DNA of 64,000 bases, from contig JAKCPI010006143.1 in NCBI GenBank assembly GCA_023213315.1, positions 30,138 to 94,137 on the forward strand. Reading direction: 5' to 3'. The DNA is from Euborellia annulipes (lineage: Eukaryota; Arthropoda; Insecta; Dermaptera; Anisolabididae). A program made the translations under genes and the position numbers. This document shows, one piece after another, positions 10,598 through 21,690 of the stretch. Positions within the stretch are counted from its first letter, which is position 1; each line of letters begins with the position of its first letter. The notes under the pieces were generated by a model. The model worked only from the letters and a program-made list of their open reading frames with translations. It ran no database searches and was not told where the DNA came from.

Positions 10598-10995
10598 TGT
10601 TAAAATTTAAAATAAACAAATGGGCGTTAAAAAATAATGTAGAAACAATCAGCGTTAAAAAAAATGTTATTCTCTAAACAAAGTTTTAACAGCGACGTTA
10701 ACATGTTGCTTTTATTTCAAAGCTATCAAAATCATTAACTTACTTTTTAGGTTAAGGACGCCATGTTTATTTTAAACACGACGTTAAAATATTAAAGGCA
10801 CCCCCTAGACATGGCCGGACATGGCTTCAATTTTTAACATTATTTACTAAATGTTAACGCTTTGGCTTTAAATTTTGTTTACAAAATAGGCAAGGACGTT
10901 ATTTCGCATTTTTTAACGCTGATTGTTTTTACATTACTTTTTAACACCCAATTGTTTATTTTTAAATTTTAACGCCTATTTTTAGAGAATAGACC
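10598..10995. mobile_element. RepB foldback copy 1
   Basis: A foldback of about 400 bp. The left arm has GGGCGTTAAAAAATAATGTA and CAATCAGCGTTAAAAAA; the right arm returns as TTTTTAACGCTGATTG and CATTACTTTTTAACACCC. Both ends carry the motif TTCTCTAAACA or its complement near the tips. It has no coding capacity. Related copies lie at 13729-14168 and 62430-62700. Confidence 0.75.
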
Positions 10996-11541
10996 TGGAT
11001 TTGATTTACATCAGTAGAAATCATGATATACCTTTCATTGGAAGCCATTTACTTAATATTTTTGTCTCATATATATATTGCATATTTTAATTATTATATT
11101 ATATGGCATTTTTACTGCATAAAAATCCGGGCTTTAATTATAATAAATGGCTAGGCAAGGAGCTCGCCGAAGTCGGGCTGCTCGGATAGTACCGTAATTT
11201 ATAAAATAAAAATTCCTTTCAAGTTTCTTGCTTATTATTGTATTAAAATTTTCTCATTTTCTTGAAATTAACTAGAGAAGGCAAAGATAGAGGTTCTCAA
11301 GAGGAGGGAGGTGCTGGTGCATCGGCCAAGAAGAGAGAGCCGAGAGCCTGGAAGAGAGGCAACCCATTCAGCAGCAAAGTTGCCAAGCCGACGGGTCATT
11401 GCTTATGCATAAGGCGGCATCTATTTACATGGGAATATTATCGAATTTAAAAACACCCTCCTGGCCTTCGCTTCGTTTGCTACAATTTTATATTATCTTA
11501 ACAGATAGGAAAAAAAAATCAATCTATTAAAGAGAATTTTC

Positions 11542-11544
<3 letters not shown>
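10996..11544. other. No gene recognised
   Basis: AT-rich, apart from a more GC-rich stretch at 11270-11480. That stretch has a 62-codon open frame with no recognisable domain. A hairpin-like AGCTCGCCGAAGTCGGGCTG at about 11160 recalls similar text at 39770, possibly a decayed repeat end. Confidence 0.4.
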
Positions 11545-11598
<54 letters not shown>

Positions 11599-12435
11599 TG
11601 TGCCCGTTTAGCTACCCCGCCATTGGGCTAAAATTGTTTACAAAATATATACTTATCAAATTAATATAACAAAACAAAACAAAACATTACAATATAAAGG
11701 CAACATGAATAACAATATAAAAACAAGCCGAAAACAAAGTCAGTACAATATATATAATATAGACAAAATAAAAAAAAATAAAAATAAAAATAAAAAAAAA
11801 AGGACGATTAGTATAAATAACATTAGTATAAAACAAAATTAATATGAATAATATTTGTAAAAGAACATAATATGAATAACACTCATATAAATAAACACTG
11901 ATATCAATAACATTAGTATAACAAAAAACATTAATAGGAATAACATTGATAAAAAAAAGACAATATGAATAACACTTTACAAAGAATGATCAGAGTGTTG
12001 GTTATATGACAAGCTTTGTGTTGTGAAAGAATAATGCAGTAGCTCTGACTATGGCTTCATCTGTGTTTTTTAAAATGGCTGAGAAGGAAGGAGGATCTCG
12101 AAAATGGGGCTGAATATTTTGGTAGAATTCTTTACGTTGGCTGGCATAAAGCGGGCATCTTAATAGGAGGTGCTCTGGGCTGTCCATTGCCGCTCCACAG
12201 TTACATTTGGGAGAGATGGCTAAGGAAAATCTGTATAGGTGAAATTGCCTGCAACTATGGTTAATTCTGAGCCTATTAAATATTATTATGTCCTTTCTGC
12301 TAAGATTTGGGGTGTCTTTAAACCATGGCGGTGAAGGGATCGGTTTTATTTGGTACAAAAAATGACCTTTTGTGAGTGCAGTGTAACTCCAATTATTTGT
12401 CCAGTCTGTTTCATATTCGTATTTTTTAGTTAAAA
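11545..12435 (-). mobile_element. LINE 3' end, 5' truncated, poly(A)-tailed
   Basis: A minus-strand LINE fragment. The poly(A) tail appears as a ~50-bp T-run at 11545-11596, followed leftwards to rightwards by an AT-rich 3' UTR and then coding sequence ending at about 12002. The coding end is at a RepA copy. It is a typical 5'-truncated insertion. Confidence 0.85.
12002..12435 (-). pseudogene. LINE ORF2 C-terminal domain
   Basis: The C-terminal ~145 residues of a non-LTR retrotransposon polyprotein. The diagnostic feature is a zinc-binding pattern C-x-C-x8-H-x4-C, reading CNCGAAMDSPEHLLLRCPLY. Ahead of it are FNRLRINHSC and YRFSLAISPKC. This tail follows the RT (and often an RNase H) in I, R1 and related clades, so it is a different LINE from the one at 1-1569. 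The open frame runs a few codons into the neighbouring RepA, which is not part of the gene. Confidence 0.8.
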
Positions 12436-13240
12436 ATAAAAAATCTGGTGTAACTGTTGCACAGCACACAACTTTCTCGTACCTTCAGTTGTGTTCTTTG
12501 CTTGTCACACCAGATTTTTTTATGTCGACATATATTTAGTTTCCGCCGATATATTAGAATTCAAGATGTGGAAGATGTGGGAAAATATTTATATTTTGTT
12601 ACCATGACAACCATTTCTCCTATCTTCTCTATGAAGTACAAGAGTAAAGTGGTCCTCAGAAGATTTCAATGGTAAAATGAGAATATATATTTTAAAGAGC
12701 ATCTAAAAAATAATTGATTTATGAATTTTAATCAAAATCGTTGGAGAGAATTTTAAGAAAATCGAAAAATACTGAAAAAGTACATCAGTAAAATACTAGT
12801 ACTCTTTGGCCGATTTTGATTAAAAGCTTATTTTCACGCCCTAGGGGGGTGCCTAACTTAAATGTAAAATTTCAACCTCCTAGCTCAATTCCTTTGTAGT
12901 GGCTCGCTTAATGTTTGTGTTTTATGTTTTGATTTTGATAACGACAGTTGTCATATGAATTTTTGTTTGTCAATTAAAAGATTATTCAATAAAAACATTC
13001 TGACAAAACATATCGTAAATTGAACTCATTTCTAATATTCTTCAATAGTTATACCTTCAGGCTTAAAATTTAACACACACAGACACGCCCACATACAGAC
13101 CATGTCGCGAAAAGCACTTTTTCGAACTCTCAGGGACCTCAAAACGTGTATATCCATCAAAATCTCGACATCGAATTTTTGACATGAAACCAATACTTTC
13201 TCTCTCTATATATTAACATATATAGAGGTACGAGAAAGTA
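12436..13240 (-). mobile_element. RepA copy 7, with internal insert
   Basis: A reverse copy from the 3' hairpin (12439-12520) to the 5' tip at about 13235. An unrelated ~165-bp AT-rich segment (about 12897-13063) interrupts it between GCTCAATTCCTTT and the CTTAAAATTTAACACAC block. Confidence 0.85.
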
Positions 13241-13519
13241 AAAAAGATTATTAATCTTCGGTGCAACGTCACGCTAATTTGGCATTACATATAATTATGC
13301 AAATTCATGTTACTTGTATGCGAAATTGAATAGCTGCTGTTGCTAAAAGACCATACTCTATTTAATGAAATTCCACTATCGAGCATATATGAGTTGGATG
13401 CGGGGGGAGCGGTATGTAGAAGAAGCCAACCACAGTACACCCTGAGCAATGCCGTTATTACGATATTATAGCCACCAACTTGCTAGAAATTTCATTTCAA
13501 ACACCAACAGAAATAAATA

Positions 13520-14407
13520 CACTGCGCGTCAAAAAAAAAAACGTAACGCTTTGTTCCTTCTTTAGAAGACCTGTTCTAATCAATATCTTAGATATTTCTA
13601 AGAAAATTTAACACAAATACATATCATTTTAATAAATAATTACAATTTAAATCAAACAAAGACAAAAATGTCGGCATTTTTTTATTAACGTAAGATTTCT
13701 TAAAATAATCTTACTCAAAAGGTATTGAACAAAGGTGTTAAAAAATCAATGTCATGTCTAGGGAGTGCCTTTAATATTTTAACGCCGTATTTAATGCATA
13801 AAAATGGCGTCTTTAACCTAAAAAGTAAGGTTATGATTATGACAGCTTTGAAATAAATGTTAACCTCGCTGTTAAAACTTTGTTTAGAGAATAGTATTTT
13901 TTTACGCTGATGTGTCAGATAGGCCTACTAGATTGAAAATAACAAATCAAGTTAGTAATTAACATATTCAAGAAGTCATTGAGGGGTCTAAAAACACAAA
14001 GAAGCACAAAACATAGCTATCTTCATATGAATCGGTAACACCTGGTGCTAAAAAATAAAATATTAACGTCGAGAATAGCATTTTTTAACGCTAATGTTAT
14101 TGCTTTACTTTTTAACACCCATTTGTTGATGTTAAATTTTAACGTTAGTGTATAGAGAATAGACCTGATGAAAGATTAATTTTAAAATTTTAGAAATATG
14201 GCGTTAATAAAAACAAAAACAATTTCGACATTTTTGTCTTTGTTTGATTTAAATTGTAATTATTTATTAAATTGATATGTATTTGTGTTAAATTTACTTA
14301 GAAATGTATAAGATATTTCATAAAATAAATTAGAGTATCATTTGGGTAGATTGGAGCAGGTCTTTTTAAGAAGAAACCAAAGTGTTAAGTTTTTTTGACG
14401 CGCATTG
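13520..14407. mobile_element. RepH (TA-flanked DNA element), copy 1
   Basis: The ends are inverted: CACTGCGCGTCAAAAAA at the left and the complement of CAATGCGCGTCAAAAAA at the right, each flanked by TA. The subterminal ~160 bp (for example GACCTGTTCTAATC and TTTAACACAAATACATATC) is also inverted. TA flanks and such ends fit a non-autonomous Tc1/mariner-type element, with no transposase. The middle is occupied by RepB. Confidence 0.7.
13729..14168. mobile_element. RepB foldback copy 2, nested in RepH
   Basis: The RepB arms (TTTAATATTTTAACGCCGTA on the left, CTTTACTTTTTAACACCC on the right) surround about 130 bp of other sequence (13920-14050). The whole lies between the two subterminal repeats of RepH copy 1. 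Confidence 0.65.
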
Positions 14408-14410
14408 TAT

Positions 14411-14878
14411 AAATTCAGATTAAACCCAAAACGGACTTGAACTCTGCCTGGGCCATCAAATGTTTGAAGTAATTAAAGTGAAACTTTAAACGAGGACGTT
14501 GATTAAAAAAAATAATAAATAAGAACTTAATTGAATTAAATTATCACGCTCTGAATCCTTCTTTGAATATATAGATAGCTACTAAAATTTTTTTAAAAAT
14601 AAATTCTGACTATAAATGGATCCTCGATTTTCGTTTTTAAATCTTTTTATAATTAATTAATAATATTTTAATAAATGAGATGCCTTTAAAATAATATCTG
14701 AGAAAATGATAATTTTTTATTCGCAATCCAAAAAAAAAAAGAATAAATGCCAGCCTTAGTTCCGGTAACTCATGGATGAATGGAGATCAAAGATATTAAT
14801 AATTTTAGTGATCTAAATATATGATAAGATATTAATATTCATTGAATAAGTATGTCTATGTTATATTTACTGGTGGGC
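14411..14878. other. No gene recognised
   Basis: AT-rich sequence. A short stretch, AAATGCCAGCCTTAGTTCCGG (near 14746), matches the segment near 28444 and marks a fragment of the insert described at 28312. Confidence 0.4.
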
Positions 14879-14879
14879 C

Positions 14880-14995
14880 AAACGGCCTCTGGGAATTGAA
14901 CCCAGGATCTCCAGCCTTTCTAAAGCATCGGTATGCCACCGGTCCCTTGACCTGGTGCAAAGGGTAAAGGTTTCGATTCCCGGGGATCGTTTAGC
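14880..14995. repeat. tRNA-like inverted remnants
   Basis: GGGAATTGAACCCAGGATCT at 14890-14911 and GGTTTCGATTCCCGGGG at about 14969-14986 are inverted B-box/T-arm-like sequences of the same type as at 1743-1903. The two halves no longer form a perfect palindrome. Confidence 0.5.
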
Positions 14996-14996
14996 C

Positions 14997-15274
14997 CAGT
15001 GGTTTCCAAACTTTATGTTACCACGCCTCCCTTAAAAATAATTAATCTTATGACGCCTCCCCCTCCCTCATTTTATAAAATAATAAAAAACAAAAATTTT
15101 TAATGCTAAAAAATATAAATTTATATAAAAATATTTTTTTTATTAATTCTTATTTATATTAAAACTAGCAATCATTTGGAAAATTGATCCTGGGGGCGAA
15201 TATTCGCGCCTCCCCTTAGACTAGTCCGCGTCTCCCTAGGGCCTCCCCCGCACCTCACAGTTTAGAAAACGCTG
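14997..15274. mobile_element. hAT-like MITE, decayed
   Basis: The left end CAGTGGTTTCCAAAC and the right end GTTTAGAAAACGCTG are imperfect inverted repeats of a type common in short hAT elements. A clear 8-bp target duplication could not be seen. Confidence 0.5.
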
Positions 15275-15311
15275 GCATAAGGGTATTTTATGGCTGGTGG
15301 AATTCGTATAA

Positions 15312-15506
15312 TATCAGGAATGAAAGTTAGAAAAAACAAAGCCAGAATTTTTTCTTTAAAAATATATTTTAATAGCTGAAGTTTCGGCCTTGGTCAAAGT
15401 CATCCTAGGATGACCACTAACAGCTCTGAGGATGGCTTTGAACAAAGCCGAAACGTCAGATGTTAAAACATATTTTTAAAGATTTTTCTAACTTTCATTC
15501 CTGAAG
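15312..15506. repeat. Foldback HH-1 with hammerhead-like arm
   Basis: The arms start TCAGGAATGAAAGTTAG and end with the complement, separated by about 20 bp at the centre. The right arm contains an almost canonical hammerhead motif (15419-15464); the left arm contains a decayed version (GGCCGAAACTTC on the minus strand). Confidence 0.75.
15419..15464 (+). ncRNA. Hammerhead-ribozyme-like motif
   Basis: Order of parts: AACAGCT (stem I, 15419-15425), CTGAGGA core (15426-15432), one extra T, stem II GGCTTT, loop GAAC, AAAGCC (15434-15449), GAAA (15450-15453), CGTC (15454-15457), AGATGTT (stem I, 15458-15464). Stem II is a perfect 6 bp. Stem I pairs at 6 of 7 positions. The core fits CUGANGA...GAAA and the predicted cut follows GUC. 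Stem III would be only ACGU, short as in hammerheads of Penelope-like elements and retrozymes, which can act as dimers. The extra nucleotide before stem II departs from the consensus. Activity is inferred, not shown. Confidence 0.6.
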
Positions 15507-15524
15507 AAAAATATTTTTCTCAAA

Positions 15525-15781
15525 TTTTATTTTCACGCCCTAGGGGGGTGCCTAATTTAAATATAAAATTTCAACCTCCTAGCTCAATTGCTTCATGCTT
15601 TAAATTGAACCCAAACAGACACACAGACAGAACATGTCGCGAAAACCACTTTTTTGGATTCAAGGGACCTCAGAATTGTATATCCATCAAAATCTCGATA
15701 CCGAATTTTTGACATGAATCCAATACTTTCTCTCTATATATATGTATATTAACTTATACATATAGGTAAGAGCAAGTAAAA
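15525..15781 (-). mobile_element. RepA copy 8, 5' half only
   Basis: A reverse copy holding the body start (complement of GGCGTGAAAATAA), the short microsatellite and the 5' hairpin with its tip at about 15765-15779. It abuts foldback HH-1 directly. Confidence 0.8.
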
Positions 15782-16447
15782 ATTCCGAATTGAGATTAGT
15801 TCTCTAATATAAAAAGATGCGGTAACTCACCCCAGTAAAATTCTAAGTGGACTAATTATATCTTACTTTTCTAACTAATGAAAAAAATCCCTACAAAATT
15901 CTCCAAGGGGTTCGATGGGTCCAATAAGTTACCCAGTGTTATTATTATCTGTTTATGAGAGTTTCGAAATTTTCAAAAATTAATTCCGCCCCAGTAATAC
16001 GGAATTTTAGAATGACATTAAAATGTTTCTACCCCACTATCCTATTTGCTAAATATTTAATATAAATATTAACTCAAACGGAATGTACTTATTTTTTAGT
16101 AAAAGTATTAAAAAACATTAATATTTTTATGCATTATAGGGGATGGGGCATTAACCCCCCCTGGTTAATGCCTTCATACCTCCTCTTCCGTATGAATGAG
16201 AAAGTGTTTTTTTAAAAAAAAGTAAAAAAAAAAAATAAATAAATAAATAAAAAATAAAAAACTAATTTTTTTTCAATGACACCTACACCCCTCCCCCTCC
16301 CCCCTCCCCCTTTCAAAGCTTATATTCTCCCTCTACCCTTAGTGAAATGCAAAATATTTAATTCCATATTCAAAAGAATCGTTTTTCACAGTCAAATTAT
16401 TTGTTTCTATCATTTTTTTTTTCAACGATAAAATGCATAATAATTAC
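15782..16447. other. No gene recognised
   Basis: AT-rich sequence with a C-rich tract (CACCCCTCCCCCTCCCC) near 16290. No exon or repeat family was recognised. Confidence 0.4.
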
Positions 16448-16590
16448 CTTTAATAAGACGCTCAAGAGGGTGTGCTGGTTGACGGTGAGGTCAGGGTGGG
16501 TTGCACTATATTAATTATTCACTTTGATTCACTTTAAACACAAAAAGAGAGAAGCGCCTGCCTGCTCGGCCGCGCGCTTGACTCGACTGA
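16448..16590 (-). promoter_or_regulatory. Possible minus-strand promoter and first exon
   Basis: The block is more GC-rich than its surroundings (GCGCGCGGCCGAGC on the minus strand). It holds an arthropod-type initiator TCAGTC (complement at 16585-16590). A plausible splice donor, AAAG followed by GTAATT, ends it at 16448. It contains no long open frame, so it would be a 5' UTR exon. Whether it belongs to the TMTC gene downstream is unknown. Confidence 0.2.
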
Positions 16591-16927
16591 ACGAGAGAGA
16601 GACTTGTCTCTTATCTCTTTGTATAGGAATAAATAGATGAAAATAACAATTCCCTTTTTATTAAAAGTAAAAAAATACCTTTTGCTCTAATCTTACTATA
16701 TTTATAACTGGAAAAGAATGTCAACAAGTGATTTGGAATATTCCAAGGCCTTTCTTAAATAATCAACCCTTCATCCCCCCCCCCCCTAATCAAAATAATA
16801 ATCAACGCTATTTTTTGAATGTTTTCTATTTATTTGGCTTCAATTTAGCTAAAATAAATTTAAAAAACATTTTTTTCAATTTTGCAACCCCTAATCCAAT
16901 CTTTTTTTTTTTTTTAACACTCACACA

Positions 16928-17216
16928 TTTTTACTTTCTCTTACCTATGTATATGTAATATATATAGAGAAAGTATTGGATTCATGTCAAAAATTCGATG
17001 TCGAGATTTTGATGGATCTTCACGTTTTGAGGTCCCCTGAATCCAAAAAAGTGTTTTTCGCGACATGGTCGTGTGTGTGTGTGTGTGTGTGTGTTCAATT
17101 TTAAGCATGAAGGAATTGAGCTATGAGGCTGAAATTTTATATTTAAGTTAAACACCCCCCGGGACCGGAAAAATAAGCTTTTAATCAAAATCGGCCAAAG
17201 AGTACTAGTACTTTAC
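16928..17216 (+). mobile_element. RepA copy 9, 3' truncated by RepD
   Basis: Left hairpin, (GT)n tract at about 17071-17094, and body up to the AGTACTAGTACTTTAC block, where RepD begins. Confidence 0.85.
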
Positions 17217-17776
17217 AAAAAAGTGGCCCACCCACATGGACATTACAGATATAATTTTTTTTTAAATCAGACAAGAGAATTTTTACCTCAAAGTTTTGAA
17301 ATTTCGACTGAAAATCCCAAAATTGTCATTAAGTTTAGTTGGGTTATAAAGCGACCATATTTTTGGATAACGAGATGTCATTTACGATGATATAACCTCG
17401 AAATCCCAGTTATATGCCCCTGGGAGGGCCAGAGTGCCTCCTCTGGGGCCGAAAACGGGGCAAATTCGGTACAATTAAGCGCCCAGAGGAAGGAGGCATC
17501 TCTGGCCCTTCCAGGGCATTTTGAGGCTAGATGTCAGTTTTCATTGCAAGTGACATCTCGTTATCCAAATATATTCTCGCTTTATAACCCAACTAAACTT
17601 AATGACAATTTTGGGATTTTCAGTCGAAATTTCGAAATTTTGAGGTAAAAATTCTCACAGAAGAAAGATATTGTCCGATTTGAAAAAAAAATTTATATCT
17701 GTAATGTCCATGTGGGTGGGCCTTTTTTGCCGGGGATTACATTTCGCTCCAAAAAAAGTGGCAAAACGACCCATCC
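17217..17776. mobile_element. RepD foldback copy 1
   Basis: A foldback with arms of about 250 bp. The left arm has GTGGCCCACCCACATGGACA; the right arm ends with the complement plus the terminal GGCAAAACGACCCATCCT. The left tip is truncated. The centre carries GGGCCAGAGTGCCTCC facing GGAGGCATCTCTGGCCC. The complete version is at 42903-43505. Confidence 0.8.
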
Positions 17777-18686
17777 TATTGCATAATGGATAAAAGGTAT
17801 TACTCCAAAACAGAATCTATTTTTCAAAAAGTGCTCAAAGCTATCCTGGATCACAAAAATATAGGCTATTATCAAACAGTCAATATTTGTTTTTCTGTTC
17901 AATTTTATCATCTCCTAGCCATGAAGGATTCTTCTTATAACTTGCCCAAGAAACCAACTTCTTACTAATTTAAACCGTAGAAGCCACTAATACGAATTAA
18001 TTTGATGTTTAATAATGAATTATAAAATTTCCCAAGATGCTCTTCTTTCTGTTTAAACCAGAAACTTTCGCGTGCACTAGATATTTACGTAAAAAATAAA
18101 TGAGGATGATATTTAGATAATAAAAGTAAATATTTAAAAGAGCAAGGAGAGAAAAGAAAAAAAAAGACGAAATCCCCAAGGCGTTTATTTATTTAAATGA
18201 AGACAGCCGGCATTTGACAGGCGAATGTGTCAATGTCGAAATGGTTAGAGATAAGGATCCTGGGGGCAATCTACCGCCGCCACTTCATTCATTCATTCAT
18301 TTATATTTACAAATTGTCATTTTTCAGAGAGAAACAGAAAGGTCATATTGAGGCGGCGATAAATATTTTGATGAATTCAAATTTAACCCAAGGAATATAA
18401 TCGAGGCCGAATTATTTTAAGCCTTTACTAAATAAATTCAGTAGGTTATGAAGTTTCTAAAAAGGATTGATTGATGACATAAAAGAATATCATCAGTGTG
18501 AAAAATTAGTTCTTAGGAATAGCCAATAGAAATTGGATCACTTGGCCTTGTTAAGGTAAAAATATGGAGGAAATTGACAGGGAACAACTTGAGGTGCCAC
18601 ATGTGGACCCATAAAGGCCAAATAAAATACCATTCAAATTTATTTCGATTCACATAATTTTTTCTATTTTGAAGGGAGCCTCAAAA
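17777..18686. other. No gene recognised
   Basis: Mostly AT-rich unique sequence. It includes a short ATTC tandem tract (TTCATTCATTCATTCAT) near 18285 and a slightly GC-richer stretch at 18190-18290. No exon could be supported. Confidence 0.4.
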
Positions 18687-18687
18687 C

Positions 18688-18980
18688 TATGAACCGTCCG
18701 AATATTCGGTTTCGGCAGAAGCTTTTGACCTGCCAACATCTGAGTTTGAAAAGATGAGTTTCTAAAATGGATTGATGAGGAAGGGATGAGACTCGCACGC
18801 AAAAAAAATTCAATTGATTTCCACGTGAGGGAGAAAAAAATATCCCGCAAGACGGGAAAGGGTTGGAAAAAATTTTGCCTTCCTTAAAAAAAAAGGTAAA
18901 ATGATGCGTAAAATCATTTATACGAGAGGAAAAATTTTTTCGTTTTGCTAGAGAAAATGCAAAGGGAAAAGTAAAAAAGA
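18688..18980 (+). mobile_element. RepC (hAT-like), decayed copy
   Basis: It starts GAACCGTCCGAATATTCGG and shares GGGATGAGACTCGCA and the series of GGTAAAATGAT blocks with the complete copy at 54074-54400. The right end is lost. Confidence 0.6.
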
Positions 18981-19077
18981 AAATCTGGTGTGACTGTCGC
19001 ACAGCACACAACTTTCTCTTAGGCCTACTTTCGGTAATCGATTAACATATGTATATATATAGGTAAGAGAAAGTAAA
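18981..19077 (-). mobile_element. Minimal RepA: only the two ends
   Basis: About 97 bp consisting of one side of the 3' hairpin (AATCTGGTGTGAC...ACACAACTTTC) joined to the 5' tip (ATAGGTAAGAGAAAGTAAA). The whole ~600-bp interior is missing. It could be an internal deletion or an alternative product of the same replication mechanism. Confidence 0.7.
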
Positions 19078-19132
19078 ATTGTTCTTAAATTATATAGGGC
19101 TCTACTAAATTAGCAGTAGTGGCTGAACATAT

Positions 19133-19340
19133 AATTCATAACAATGAGGAAAGTAAAGCAGCCGAAAGCAATTTAAGAAAAAATATTCTCTCTTGTTTCG
19201 CTTTATTGAATCCTAACAATTGTCAACGAATCTTCCGATTTTTCTGGCCTTCTTCAGGACATATGTTATGTTTGACTTAGAGGGACTCTTGGCAACTTCT
19301 GACATGCGGACATTCGTCAGATACCATGATTTTTGATTCA
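19133..19340 (-). repeat. Single arm of a hammerhead-type foldback (HH-2)
   Basis: It shares GAGGNNNNNAAAGCAGCC and the CTTAGAGGGACTCTTGGC inner block with the foldback at 40076-40456. On the minus strand GTCCTGAAGAAGGCC matches the start of a hammerhead core, but the GAAAC part has decayed. Confidence 0.55.
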
Positions 19341-19344
19341 AGAG

Positions 19345-19665
19345 ACACTAAATATTTAGAAAATCTTTTGGGTAATCGCTGGGATTGTAGCGAACTGTTA
19401 GCCAAAATAGGCTTCAAGGCCCAGCGGTTGCCCTGAGGTCCGGGTCCCTCTTTTATCTCGAGAGGGCAAGGACAAGAACACTAGAAGTCTCCAATTTTTA
19501 AAATGTGCTCGGAGTATACCAGGAAAGACAACAATTGATATGTTATTTTTGTACTATTTTTTATTTATTTTTTTTTGTTGTTGTTTTGTTCTTTTTTGTT
19601 TCTTTTTTCTCGCTGTAATTGGAAGAAATTATGTTGAGAGATTGTTAAATAAATAAATAAATCTT
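19345..19665 (+). pseudogene. LINE C-terminal remnant and 3' UTR
   Basis: One frame reads LGNRWDCSELLAKIGFKAQR and, after stops and a frame change, FKMCSEYTRK. This is the usual end of the C-terminal domain in several arthropod non-LTR retrotransposons. A T-rich 3' UTR and a (TAAA)n tail near 19650-19664 follow. It is clearly dead (several stops). Confidence 0.6.
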
Positions 19666-20535
19666 TTGCCGAAATATGTTAAAAATATTCAAAAAGTTTT
19701 AAATATACAAGTTTATGCAATATTCACCAAAATATGCAATATAAAATTTGAACCAGAGTGCCAAGGGGGCATGATTCGGATAGAAAATTGGTTTTCTGGG
19801 AACTACATGTTAGCAAATGCAATTGCATAGGAATCCGGGCTTTACTTATGAATAATTATTTTCCAAGCCAAGTTTTTGTGTTTCTACATCTGAGAATTTG
19901 ATCCTAAGCAAATCTATTACACATACGAACTTGCATTATCCTCAAGTAACAAATACTTCACTAGAGAACTGATTTTTTTTGACCTTTTAAACCTGATATA
20001 AATAGACTTTGATGAAATATTTTGCTTAAAAAAAAAACATTTAGAAATTTTTAATGTTCAGAAAGTTTTTTTTGTTTTTTCCCCCCCCATTGGTATAAAA
20101 GAGCAATAAAAAGCGAACAACGACGAGACTCCTCCCAGGACATGTTTGGCCAACGTAATTTGGCGGAAATTTACAAACTAGAGAGAAGATTTAATTGAAT
20201 GAAAACAAAAACAAAAACAAACGAAAAAAAGTAAAAGCATAAAGCCCCTGACCTTATTTATTTAAATTAATTGTCTCTAAGAAGAGGGAACCGAACCTCT
20301 GACTGGCTGACTGACCCCTGTCCTGGAGCTAATTTATTTAATGTCGTGGAAGCAACCATCTTCATTGTTTTTATATATTATAGAATAAAAGCACTTTTGT
20401 TATATTCCAATTCATTGATTAGTGATTAAGAGGATAAATACCAAAGTTCCTCTGATATAAATAGACTTTGAGGAAATATTTTGGCTTAAAAAAAAAAAAA
20501 AAATTATTTAAAATAAAATGAAGTTTTCAAATAAA
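19666..20535. other. No gene recognised
   Basis: AT-rich. ATCCGGGCTTTACTTATG near 19832 resembles a RepI end. The rest has no recognisable exon or repeat. Confidence 0.4.
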
Positions 20536-21010
20536 ACAGTTTTTTTTTAACACTCACATTCACACAGTTATGTTCGAGAACTTAGACTATATGGACCCTG
20601 TTACGCATTAGTGTGTCAAGCGCCAGCTACCGATTTTTGAGAAAATTAACATTAAAGTTTTTTGTTTTGATTAGATTGTATATAATTTTTTTTGTCAATT
20701 GTGCAAGTAACATTAAATATAAATTTTTTTAGGACATATTTCATAAAAAATACTATTAATTATAGCATTTGAAACAATATTCAGTGCTTAACTCAATTTT
20801 TAATTTTTTGGCGCTTGACACACTATTACATAACAGGGTCCAAATTATATATATTATATATAATTTATATTTGGAGTCCAGGCATTCTTATTTAATTATT
20901 TGGTATTAAAATGGCTTAAATAAAATCATCGGACTGCCTGGGATCCGAACCCGCGACCCTTGGTATACAAAGCAGTACTCTAACCTCTACACCAAGTCCG
21001 CGGGCCCCCT
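20536..21010 (-). mobile_element. SINE-1 copy 4, split by RepG
   Basis: The tail portion (20540-20592, ACACTCACATTCACACAG) and the head portion (20862-21010, with a B box in CTGGGATCCGAACCCGCG) are separated by a complete RepG element. Confidence 0.75.
20593..20841. mobile_element. RepG MITE copy 1
   Basis: 249 bp. The ends are inverted: GGACCCTGTTACGCATTAG and TGTGTCAAGCGCCA at the left, TGGCGCTTGACACACTA and CATAACAGGGTCC at the right. The AT-rich interior has no open frame. The superfamily is unknown. Other copies are at 21976-22426 and 27612-27862. Confidence 0.8.
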
Positions 21011-21019
21011 GATTTGTTG

Positions 21020-21690
21020 GTTTATACTAAATATAAAATACGTTCCTGAAACTTTGCACTTATCCATTTCATGAGTATTCGATTCGAAATAACCCTCTTT
21101 GTTCCGAGCAAATGTGCATATTTTTTGAAGAAATTACATTCACAATTCATGTTTTGTCAATTTTTAACCAAAACAACATTGTTTTTCATGCATTGGGTAG
21201 TTGCTTTTAAATTCCAATTTATGAGACAAAAATTTTAATATTTTCAAACTCTTGTGCTTTAGATTTAGAGGGTGAACATTTCAACCTCAATTTGTCCAAG
21301 ATTTCTACTTTCAAGTATGCGCCTGTCACTTCAAAGATCATTTTCTGCGTTCAAGAACATGTTCTCAGATAAACGCACACATCTTTTTAAACGAAGAAAA
21401 TTTAATGAAATTGCTTCTTGTTCATTGTCATATATTACAAATATATATAAAATGCAGCTCAATTTGTGATAGAGCATATTTTCACTCTTTTTTTCCCTTC
21501 ATTGTGCATATTTGGTCATTTTATAGTGCATTCATGCATGCATATTTTAAGGTTTGATTGTGTATCAACATCCGCACTCTAATAATAATGCATGTTTTGC
21601 CTATTTTTAACCAAAATCAATTACTTATTTTTCATGCATATTTTCTAAAGAAAAAAGCATGTTTTGAATATCTTTGTGTAGTTGCTTTTC
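21020..21690 (-). mobile_element. RepI copy 1
   Basis: A reverse copy of the element at 25236-25820, recognised by ATGCATGCATGAATGCACTA, TATGCACAATGAAGGG and TTTCAACCTCAATTTGTCC. The end at 21560-21580 is decayed (AACATCCGCACTCT). Part of the interior repeats at 21590-21690. Confidence 0.65.

Noticed and set aside
12436..12469. N-terminal extension of the LINE C-terminal frame
   Set aside because: This part is RepA hairpin sequence that happens to be open in the same frame.
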